Positions 10,331-19,700 of a stretch of 31,009 nt of DNA are shown here, piece by piece. The notes under the pieces were generated by a model. That model searched no databases, was not told the origin of the DNA, and saw only the letters and a list, made by a program, of their open reading frames with translations. The first letter of the stretch is position 1; every line of letters starts with the position of its first letter. Location: positions 1-31,009 of IMG/VR virus record IMGVR_UViG_3300044614_001628; one strand, given 5' to 3'. This DNA is from a virus. Made by a program: the position numbers and the translations under genes.

Positions 10331-13300
10331 ATGCCTACAAGAATAACTCCTGGATCTGGTGCTATTTTTAGCCCCACTTTTAATGATGAATATGGTATTT
10401 CATCAATAACTGTTATTGATGGTGGTACTGGATATGCATCTACGGATCCACCAAAAATAGAGATAACTGGAACAAAATCTCCCATAGTTGAGGGTGTATT
10501 TTATCCCGTTATTGTTGGTGGATCAATACAAAAAATTGTTGTTTTGGATCCAGGAGTTGGATATCTCCCAGAAACAATAACAGAAGGGGAAAGAATAGGA
10601 ATAAAAACTACTTCAAATGTAGAAAGTTCCTTAATTGTACAAAAAGGATCAGGTTCAGATACATATCTTTCTGTAGCTTCAACTGAATCTAGCATTATTA
10701 TGTCAGTTGAAGGTGGAAATGGAACATCTTTATATGAAAATGGATATAACGTAGCAATTAGTACTTCAGTTGTTGGTGTAAGTGCATCAATAACTCCTGA
10801 TTTTTCACTCAATCAAAATAGGTATTATGGATTTACTGGTCCGTTCCCTGCATATTCTACTAGTGGAATTGGAACTGATGCAAAATTTAATGTTTTCATT
10901 GTTTACAACTCTAGCACTGGAAAACCAATTTCAACATCAGTAATTTTAAGGGAAGGTGGAAGAGGATATGCAATTGGAGATACAGTCTCCATTTCAGGAA
11001 CATTTATGAATGGGACTTCACCAACAAATGATTTGTCATTTGTTGTTTCTTCAGTTGCAAATACTCGCATAGTTTCTGCTGCAAACAGCTCCTTTACGAA
11101 TATTCCTTCTTACGCAATAACTGGTCTTGGTACAGGTGCAATATTTAATGTTTCAAGAGACTCTCTTGGAGATATAGATACTGTCTCAGTGGTTAATGGA
11201 GGGGTTGGATATGCATTAACAGATAATATTGGAATATCAGGAACCTATATTGGTGGCATATCTCCACAAGATGACCTTTTACTTTCTCCAACTTCTTTGG
11301 GTACAAATAAATTACCAAAGAATTTATACATTTCAAAATTAGATGATAATAATTTTAAAGTATCTGGACTATCAACTTCAGTAGAATTGGACTTAGTATC
11401 TTATGGTATCGGCACACATTCATTTAATTTAGAAAATTCACTTGCAAGTACAATTATTTCTATTGACAATATTATTCAAAGTGCAATTTATAAAAGAGAT
11501 CTGAATGTATCTTTAGCCTCAACTATTGGATTAAGTACAAACTTAATTTATTTTTCTACAGGAATATCTTCAATATCTTCACTAGATGTTATTCAAGTAG
11601 ATTCAGAACTTATGAAAGTCCGCAATCTTGGAGTTGGGGCAACAAATGAGATAGAGGTAATTCGTTCTGTAATGGGGTCATCAGTAGGATACCACACTGT
11701 AGGTGCTGCAGTGACTGTTCTAAGGGGTGATTTTAATATTGTAAACGATCAAATACATTTTTCCACTCCACCTTATGGACCTTCTGGGTATCCAGGAAAT
11801 ACCGTAAATTCAACTTTCCAGGGTAGAGTATTCTCCAGGCAATTTGATCCAGGAACACCAAATGATAAAAATATTATATTTGATGATATTTCCACACAAT
11901 TTGTAAGTGCATCATCAACTGAATTCTATTTGAAGTCAAATGGGGAAACAGTTGTTGGGGTATATACAGATACAAATACAGTTTTAACTGGTGGCATTGA
12001 TATTAACAATAACCCATTAGTTCTTATTAATAATATATCTCAAATTTCAAATAAAGACTTTATTGTAGATACTGCAGGGAATAACAGAATAAAGTTCTTA
12101 ACTGGAACTCCTAGTGCAGGAAAAATTACAAGAACAGGAATTTCCACTGGTTATGGTTATCAACCATTAATTTCAGCAGGAGCAACTGTAGTTGTTGGAG
12201 CAGGTGGAACAATATCATCAATTGTTCTTTTAGGTTCTGGAAGTGGATATAGAACACCACCAACAATAGATATCCTATCACCAGTAGGAAGTGGGGCTTC
12301 ATTTGCATCTGTTGTTGGTGCAGGAGGAACAATTGAATCAATTTCAATTGTAAATCCAGGAACTGGTTATACAACATCACCATTACCAACTATTGTTGTT
12401 GGTGTTCCTTCAGCATATAGTAATTTACCACTAGAATATATTTCTGGTTCTTCAGGAAATGGAGAAGGAGCAACTGCTTCTGTTGTGGTTGGAAATAAAA
12501 ATAATATTATTGGATTTAATTTAGATACCCCAGGAAAATATTATAAAGTTGGTGATACATTAAGAATATCTGGAATTGTTACTGATCCAACAGTTGGGGT
12601 TGGATTTAGTGCATTCAGAATTACAGTAGAAGATACACTAACAGATAAATTTAGTGGATTTTATCCAGGACAGTTTGTTCAATTTGATGATATTACACCA
12701 TTTTTTACCGGATCAAAGAGAAAGTTTACACTGACAGTCACAGAAGGTGGAGTGACTACTTTATTGAGTTTAAAGACAGATCCAAGTACAGATCTAAAAG
12801 TAGAAAATAATTTATTTGTTTTTATTAATGATATTTTACAAGAACCAGAAGTAGCATATACATTTAGTGGTTCTAGGATTACATTATTGAAAGAAGCACC
12901 AAAACCAGGATCAAAATGTACTGTTCTGTTCTATAGAGGATCAGATTTAGATGTAGAGGAAATTACTCCACCAAGCACAATTAAAGAGGGGGATAAGATT
13001 CAAATAGGTGATAGTATACTAGATGATACAGATAGAGCGCAATTTGAAAGAATTGTCAAGAAAATTGTTTCTACTGATTCATTGGATACATTTACTTATG
13101 ATAGTATCGGTATAAACACTGATCCATTAAAAGAAAGACCTTTAAAGTGGACTAAACAAACTGAAGATAGAATTATTAATGGTGTTTTATACTCTAAGGC
13201 AAGACCAGATTTAAAGGCAAGGGTTATACCAATAACTAAATTGATAAAAACAGCTAAAAAGGAAGACCCCGATATTTACGTTGATAACGCATTCCCATTA

Positions 13301-15175
13301 TTTACTGATGTTGATAATTTAACGGAAGATCTGAGAGATATAGTTATATTAGAAAATAAATCGATAGAACCAGGATTTGCTACAGCAATTGTTTCTTCAG
13401 CATCTACTATTTCTCAAATATCATTAGTATCTCCTGGATCTGGATATAGAGACATATTTTCACCATATGTTGCAATTTCTTCTTCCTTTATTGTCAAAAA
13501 AGATCCAATATATAATTGGACCCCAGCAAATGTTGGATTTTTAACTTCTTTAAATGTAAATTCTATTGTATTTTCAAGTCCAATTGTTGCAGTTGGAAAT
13601 AGTGAATTAGTTTCAACTTCAATAGATGGAACTAGTTGGAATGATGGTGTTCTTGGATATGGTCAAACAATTAATTTGAGAGCAATTGGTGTAGGAAAAA
13701 CAAGTCATTTTGTTTGTGCTGGTTCTGGTGGAAAGATCTTTTCTGCAGTAGGAATTGGAACATCTTTATCTGATTGGACAAATATTAGATTATTAAAAGA
13801 AGAAGTAATTTTAGGTTTACCAGAACCAGTATTATCGGTGAGTATTTACTCTGGAGACTTTAATGATGTACATTATTCCGAAGAATTAGATACTTGGGTA
13901 GTTGTTGGAAATACACAATCTATTTTTAGTGGTGTTGGTATAGGAACTACATTTTTCTATGAAAAGGCACCACCATCCTTTGGAAATTTAAATTCAGTTT
14001 CTGCAAACAGTTTTAGATTTGTTGCAGTTGGTAATAATGCAACTATATTATATTCCAATAATGGAAATACATGGACAAAAATAAATGGATTACCAACTAC
14101 TAATGATTTTTATGATGTTATATGGACTGGGGATAAATTTGTTTGTGTTGGTGAGCAAGGAACAATTTTCTATTCACCATCAGGAAGTTCCTGGGAGAAA
14201 ATTAATACAAACATAACTTTTGATATAAGAAAAATTAGATATGAATATGGATTCTATACAGCATTATCTACAACTGGAAAATTATATTTCTCATTTGATC
14301 TAGTTAATTGGATTTATAGAACAACAAATCAAGAGAATGTTCTTTTAGATCTGATGTTTATTCCACCTCCACCACCTCCAGAAATTAGACCATTAGGACC
14401 AGTTCTATCTGATGAAGGAAGATACGTTGCAGTTGGACAAACTGGAACAATAATTTATGCTGAACCAATTTATAATAGAGCAACTGCCGTATCTAGTGTT
14501 TCTTCCGGAATAATTACTTCTATTACTATTACAAATCCCGGTTTTGGTTATAGTAGCAAAACTCCTCCATCAGTGATTATAGAAGGTGATAGACCTGATA
14601 TGGAAAAAATATTCTCAATAAAAGCAAAAGGTGATTTTGGCATAATTAAATATGTTGGAGTTGGTGCATCTACTATTGATTTCGTTCTTCAGTCCGAACA
14701 ATATGATAATGTTAATTTAGGGATAGGTTATTCATCTCTCAATACTTATGGAGTAACCTATAGTGAATTGGAAGTTGGTGATTACTTTAAAATATTTGAT
14801 ACAAATTCATTAATTGGTCATGCATTAACTGGTATTACAACATCATTAGGCGGTCTTTCAAATTATCCTGATTCAAAAGTTGGTACTGCAATAACATATC
14901 TTGATGGAGTTTATAGAGTAGAGTCGGTATCTGAACCATCTGTAGGAGTAGTCACAGTAAGGTGCAACTTTACATATGGACCAAATAATATTCCAATCCA
15001 AGTTAATACCTACACCAATGAAAATGGTAATTATGGGAAATATAGTTGGGGTAAAATATTTGATTATCAAAATAGATCCAAACTAAAACCAAAAGATTTT
15101 TATGTGAATTTAGATCAGGGATTACTTGGTATATCAACCTCTCCAGAAATCTATAGAACTAGAGGAATAAGGTAA
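10331..15175 (+). CDS. Large baseplate/tail structural protein with Asp-box beta-propeller
   Basis: This protein has 1614 residues. The N-terminal part holds several G-x-G-Y beta units (VIDGGTGYA, VVNGGVGYA, IVNPGTGYT). Two copies of a D-D-I-S/T module follow (from about 11879 and 12683), the second with the run VFINDILQEP. Around residues 1060-1380 (13505-14470) there is a beta-propeller-like region with Asp-box-type turns: STSIDGTSWN, YSNNGNTWTKI and YSPSGSSWEKI, alternating with FVAVGNNATI-, FVCVGEQGTI- and YVAVGQTGTI-like strands. A run of six prolines (14363-14380) interrupts the last blades. A final G-x-G-Y unit and a C-terminal block (YGKYSWGKIFDYQNRSKLKP) complete it. The gene lies directly before gp8, the place gp7 holds in T4, but I see no sequence evidence that it is gp7. 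It is probably a baseplate-associated virion protein that may bind host surface glycans through the propeller. No Shine-Dalgarno is evident. Confidence 0.8.
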   Translation: MPTRITPGSGAIFSPTFNDEYGISSITVIDGGTGYASTDPPKIEITGTKSPIVEGVFYPVIVGGSIQKIVVLDPGVGYLPETITEGERIGIKTTSNVESSLIVQKGSGSDTYLSVASTESSIIMSVEGGNGTSLYENGYNVAISTSVVGVSASITPDFSLNQNRYYGFTGPFPAYSTSGIGTDAKFNVFIVYNSSTGKPISTSVILREGGRGYAIGDTVSISGTFMNGTSPTNDLSFVVSSVANTRIVSAANSSFTNIPSYAITGLGTGAIFNVSRDSLGDIDTVSVVNGGVGYALTDNIGISGTYIGGISPQDDLLLSPTSLGTNKLPKNLYISKLDDNNFKVSGLSTSVELDLVSYGIGTHSFNLENSLASTIISIDNIIQSAIYKRDLNVSLASTIGLSTNLIYFSTGISSISSLDVIQVDSELMKVRNLGVGATNEIEVIRSVMGSSVGYHTVGAAVTVLRGDFNIVNDQIHFSTPPYGPSGYPGNTVNSTFQGRVFSRQFDPGTPNDKNIIFDDISTQFVSASSTEFYLKSNGETVVGVYTDTNTVLTGGIDINNNPLVLINNISQISNKDFIVDTAGNNRIKFLTGTPSAGKITRTGISTGYGYQPLISAGATVVVGAGGTISSIVLLGSGSGYRTPPTIDILSPVGSGASFASVVGAGGTIESISIVNPGTGYTTSPLPTIVVGVPSAYSNLPLEYISGSSGNGEGATASVVVGNKNNIIGFNLDTPGKYYKVGDTLRISGIVTDPTVGVGFSAFRITVEDTLTDKFSGFYPGQFVQFDDITPFFTGSKRKFTLTVTEGGVTTLLSLKTDPSTDLKVENNLFVFINDILQEPEVAYTFSGSRITLLKEAPKPGSKCTVLFYRGSDLDVEEITPPSTIKEGDKIQIGDSILDDTDRAQFERIVKKIVSTDSLDTFTYDSIGINTDPLKERPLKWTKQTEDRIINGVLYSKARPDLKARVIPITKLIKTAKKEDPDIYVDNAFPLFTDVDNLTEDLRDIVILENKSIEPGFATAIVSSASTISQISLVSPGSGYRDIFSPYVAISSSFIVKKDPIYNWTPANVGFLTSLNVNSIVFSSPIVAVGNSELVSTSIDGTSWNDGVLGYGQTINLRAIGVGKTSHFVCAGSGGKIFSAVGIGTSLSDWTNIRLLKEEVILGLPEPVLSVSIYSGDFNDVHYSEELDTWVVVGNTQSIFSGVGIGTTFFYEKAPPSFGNLNSVSANSFRFVAVGNNATILYSNNGNTWTKINGLPTTNDFYDVIWTGDKFVCVGEQGTIFYSPSGSSWEKINTNITFDIRKIRYEYGFYTALSTTGKLYFSFDLVNWIYRTTNQENVLLDLMFIPPPPPPEIRPLGPVLSDEGRYVAVGQTGTIIYAEPIYNRATAVSSVSSGIITSITITNPGFGYSSKTPPSVIIEGDRPDMEKIFSIKAKGDFGIIKYVGVGASTIDFVLQSEQYDNVNLGIGYSSLNTYGVTYSELEVGDYFKIFDTNSLIGHALTGITTSLGGLSNYPDSKVGTAITYLDGVYRVESVSEPSVGVVTVRCNFTYGPNNIPIQVNTYTNENGNYGKYSWGKIFDYQNRSKLKPKDFYVNLDQGLLGISTSPEIYRTRGIR

Positions 15176-15192
15176 AAAATAAATTATTCAAA

Positions 15193-15200
15193 CTAAATAA
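15193..15200 (+). promoter_or_regulatory. Weak candidate late promoter before gp8 (CTAAATAA)
   Basis: The 45-base AT-only-like gap before gp8 contains CTAAATAA, a loose match to TATAAATA at a workable distance from the ATG at 15221. A closer match, TATAAATT at 15210-15217, lies too near the start codon to serve gp8. The call is weak because of base composition. Confidence 0.2.
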
Positions 15201-15220
15201 AGAAAAAGTATAAATTAAAA

Positions 15221-16777
15221 ATGCCTGCTATCATATCTGAACAATTTAGAGTATTGAATGCTGAGACATTTGTTAGGTCTTTAGATTCTTCTAATAATTA
15301 TTATACATTTATTGGTCAACCAAATAGTCTTAATTCACAAGCAAACGGATCTCCTAATTGGGGTGAAGGGTTGCCACCTTTGGATGGATTTGATGAAGAA
15401 AATCAAATAAAGGAAACTATTATTGCACTGAAAAAGGTTACCTCTGATGATATCAGAAGAATGATAAGAAAGGTTCAGTGGACTTCTGGAACCACTTATG
15501 AGATGTATAGACATGATTACAATATATACAATAAAACTCCAGTAACCACGCAAGCAAATTTATATAGTGCTAATTATTATGTAATGAATGAGGATTTTCG
15601 AGTATATATTTGTTTACAAAATGGAACAGATCCAGAAAATCCAAATGGTAGACCATCATTTGATCAACCAACATTCATTGACTTAGAATCAAGACCAGCT
15701 GGCACAAGTGGAGATGGTTATGTTTGGAAATATCTATTTACAATTAAACCATCAGAGGTCGTAAAATTTGATTCTATTGAATATATTCCTGTTCCAGAAA
15801 ATTGGGGATCAGTAGGAGAAACTATTGCAACTAAAGGGAATGCAATTGATGGAAAAATAGAAATAATAACAATTAATGATAGAGGAATTGGATATCAACC
15901 AATTTCAAAATCATATACAAACATACCAATTCTTGGTGATGGAGTTGGTGGAAAAGCAACAATAACTGTTGACTCTTTTGGAAAAGTTTCTGAAGTATTT
16001 GTGACTGATGGTGGTTTTGGATATACTAGAGGAATAATTAAATTTGAACCAGGTTCACCTGGCATTCCCTCAGAATTATCAAATGATGGTGAAATTGCTT
16101 CATTTGATGTAATAATTCCACCAAAAGGAGGTCATGGATATGATATCTATAGAGAACTTGGTGCGTATAGAGTTTTAATATATTCTAGATATTTGACTGA
16201 TGAATCAAATCCAGATGTTATTTTGGGAAATGACTTTGCTAGAATTGGAATTCTAAAGAATCCAACAATTCCCGGAAGTGCTACTGAAAAACTAACTTTA
16301 GGTGAAGCTAGTGCATTAAATGCACTAAAGTTTTCTGGAATTGGAATTACTCAAACAACATATCCAGTAGATTCTGTAATTACCCAAACTGTGGGAACTG
16401 GTGTAACTGCTATAGGATTTGTTGCATCTTGGGATAGTAATACTGGAGTTTTGAAATATTATCAACCAGTTGGATTAGCTACCGCAGGTGTTGGATATAA
16501 AATACATAATTTCACTTCATCTTTATCAAGTGGTGGATCTCTTACTGTTAGTTGCCCAAGTATAGTTGGTCCAGAGTTAGAGATTGATTCCCAATTTACG
16601 GGAATAAGTACTGTAATAAATAATAAGACATACCAATTGGGAACTAACTTTGTATCTGGAATTTCCTCTGCAGAATATAATAAAAAATCTGGAGAAATAA
16701 TTTACATTGATAACAGGAAGGCAATTCCAAGGTCATCAAGTCAAAAAGAAGATATCAAAATCGTTTTGGAGTTCTAA
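15221..16777 (+). CDS. 8: Baseplate wedge protein gp8
   Basis: This is a 518-residue protein matching T4 gp8 at several points from memory. The segment GDGYVWKYLFTIKP (from residue 164) corresponds to GDGYVWEYLFEIPP of T4, followed by EYIPVPENWG against EYIVVPWPEE. The C-terminus SGEIIYIDNRKAIPR, then EDIKIVLEF, parallels SGEMIYMENRPPI and EEINILFTF. In T4, gp8 is a dimeric wedge protein of the baseplate. This version is about 180 residues longer than the 334 residues of T4 gp8. Part of the excess is a central stretch (about residues 210-280) with two G-x-G-Y beta units (NDRGIGYQ, DGGFGYT) like those in neighbouring giant proteins. The gene ends seven bases before the next one starts. Identification is strong on motifs and on position among tail genes. 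Confidence 0.9.
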   Translation: MPAIISEQFRVLNAETFVRSLDSSNNYYTFIGQPNSLNSQANGSPNWGEGLPPLDGFDEENQIKETIIALKKVTSDDIRRMIRKVQWTSGTTYEMYRHDYNIYNKTPVTTQANLYSANYYVMNEDFRVYICLQNGTDPENPNGRPSFDQPTFIDLESRPAGTSGDGYVWKYLFTIKPSEVVKFDSIEYIPVPENWGSVGETIATKGNAIDGKIEIITINDRGIGYQPISKSYTNIPILGDGVGGKATITVDSFGKVSEVFVTDGGFGYTRGIIKFEPGSPGIPSELSNDGEIASFDVIIPPKGGHGYDIYRELGAYRVLIYSRYLTDESNPDVILGNDFARIGILKNPTIPGSATEKLTLGEASALNALKFSGIGITQTTYPVDSVITQTVGTGVTAIGFVASWDSNTGVLKYYQPVGLATAGVGYKIHNFTSSLSSGGSLTVSCPSIVGPELEIDSQFTGISTVINNKTYQLGTNFVSGISSAEYNKKSGEIIYIDNRKAIPRSSSQKEDIKIVLEF

Positions 16778-16783
16778 AGAAAA

Positions 16784-19700
16784 ATGCCTCAGAATACTAA
16801 TTTAAATGTATCTCCGTATTTTGATGATTTTAATCAATCTAAAAATTATCAAAAGGTTTTATTTAAACCTGGAACTCCAATACAAGCAAGAGAATTAACT
16901 ACACTACAGTCTATTCTTCAAAATCAAATAGAAAAATTTGGACAACACTTCTTTAAAGAAGGTGCCATGGTTGTCCCTGGTCAGATTTCTTTTGACTCGG
17001 AATATGAATGCGTACAAATAGATGAAACCCATCTTGGAATACCAGTATCTCTATATCTTGATAAATTGATTGGAAAATCAATAAGAGGGGAAATAAGTGG
17101 TGTAACAGGAAAGGTAGAAAATTATATAACAAATGCTGAATCGGATAGAAAAAATTATACACTTTATATTAAATATCAAGGTTCTAGTGATATTGATTTT
17201 ATTACAAATAAATTCGTAGATGGAGAAAATCTAATTTCATTAGATGATATCTTTTATGGAATTTCTTCAATAAGAAGTGGAACTTCTTTAGCAACTACTA
17301 TTATTTCAAATTCAACTGCTACCGGATCTGCAGCTAAAATTGGTGAGGGAATATATTTCTTACGTGGATTTTTCGTTAATGTTCCAGCACAAACAGTTAT
17401 TTTAGATCAGTATAATAATAGACCAACGTATAGAGTTGGATTACTCATAAATGAGCAACTTGCTGTAGCATCAAATAATTATCCAGATTTGTTTGATAAT
17501 GCACAGGGTTTTTCTAACTTTGCTGCACCAGGCGCAGATAGATTGGAAATTGATGTCACACTTATAAAAAAAGAAATTACTGATTTTAATGATGAAGATT
17601 TTGTAGAACTTTTAAGAGTAGAAGAAGGAAGATTACAAAAATTTGTAAATACAACTAATTACAATCTAATAAAAGATGAATTAGCAAGAAGAACCTATGA
17701 TGAATCAGGAAATTATTATGTAAGACCATTTAATATATCAGCAAAAGAATCGTTAAATGATCGTTTGGGAAATAATGGAGTTTATTTCGAGAACCAATTA
17801 ACAAAGCAGGGAAATTTTCCTTCTGATGACCTTGGTTGTCTAGTAGTAAATCCAGGAAAAGCAATTATACGTGGTTATGACGTAGAGACAATTGACACTA
17901 CTACAGTAGATTTTAATAAACCAAGGGAAACTGAATTAGTATCTAATTATTCTGTACCATTCACAGTTGGTAGACAAATACTAATTGACAATACTTATGG
18001 TTCATTACCTGTAGGTTTTGGCACAACTTCTAGGGTATTTTTATATGATCAAAGGACTCAGACCCCAGGACAACTATCTGGTTCTAAAATTGGATCAGCA
18101 AGATTGTATGATTTAAAATTAAAAAATGCAGAGTATGCAGATCAGACAACAAAATTTGAATGTTCTTTATATGATATTCAAACATACACAACTTTAGTTT
18201 TAAACGCAAGTTTAACTTTAGCAGCACCAACATATATTGAAGGAGTAGATAGCTCTGCAAGTGGATATTTGGTAGAAAGTGTAACAAACTCAAACATTTT
18301 AAATTTATATCAAGTTTCTGGTTCATTTAAACCAAATGAACAAATAAGAATCAATGGATTATCTAATGGAAGAATTATAACTTCTTTAAGGGATTATAAT
18401 CTTTCAGATGTTCATCAAATTGGAATACTGAATGTTTCTTCTGGATTTGGTACTTTTACTGCGGACCCCGTTTTATCGAATAAACTACTTTTAGCAGATA
18501 ATGGAACACTTTTTACAATAACTCCTGAATCTGCCGGAATTAGCACCGTATCTTCTTCAAATTTAAATTTTTACGTTGGAATAAAGACTGGAGATATTCT
18601 TTCATATTCAGTTCAAGGTTCATCTGTACCAAATTATAATAAGGTTGTATCAATTGATACAACTAACAGAAAATTAGTTGTTGAATCAACTACTTCGGTC
18701 TCAGGAATATGTTCTGGTGGTTTACCTGCTAGTGAAATTACGACTACTGATCTTAGAAAAATTACTCTAGATATATTAAAAACTTCTGATGCATTCCTTT
18801 ACTCTAGATTAAATAGGAACAATGTTGCTAGTCTAAATCTAACGAATTCTTCGTTGACTATAAGAAAATCATATGCAGTTACAGTTTCTTCTGGATCTCT
18901 TGCTGGAACTTTAGAAACTGATCTGAATCTAACTTTAGAGCCTTTTGATGAAGAAGATTATAATCTAACATATATTAATACTGGAACTATAGAATCATTA
19001 GATAATCAAAAGCTTTTAGTTTCTGGAAGAACCATTTCTCTTGATAATTTATCTGAAAATGGACCTGCAATATTAACTGTAACTTATAAAAAAGCTAATG
19101 CAAAGGTAAAGACCAAGCAATACAATAGATGTTCAAGTTTAGTTGTAAATAAATCAACTTCTGTATCATCTGGAATTGGAAGAACAACATTAAATGATGG
19201 ATTAGAATACAATCCTGTATATGGATTGAGAGTTCAAGATAAAGTTATATCCATTAATACTTGTGATGTAGAAAGTATTCTGGGAATATATGAATCTGCA
19301 GATACAACAGATCCAGTATTACCAAGAGTTTATTTTTCATCATTAAATTCGAATATTGATAATTTTATCAAAGGAGAAAAAATAATAGGTCAAAACAGCG
19401 GAGCTGTTGCAGTATTTGTATCTTCTGATGGAATTAATAGCATTGAAGTTGTATACTTAAATGAAAATAGATTTTCTCTCAATGAAGTCTTAATTTCTCA
19501 GGAGACTAATATCAATGGAACAGTAAGTTCTTTGACCATAGGGGACAAAAATATTAAAGAAAATTACATATTAGATAATGGACAAAGACCAGAATTTTAT
19601 GATTATTCAAGAATAATTAGAAAATCAGAGTTTTCAGAACCAACTAGAAAAATAAGAGTTATCTACAATCATTATGTAATATCCACCTCTGATGATGGAG

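Noticed and set aside
12126-12389. Minus-strand open frame of 87 codons, and other minus-strand frames across the window
   Set aside because: All lie wholly within well-supported plus-strand genes, are low-complexity, and match no family I recognise.
15210-15217. TATAAATT as a promoter for gp8
   Set aside because: It is only a few bases before the gp8 ATG, so transcription would begin within the gene.
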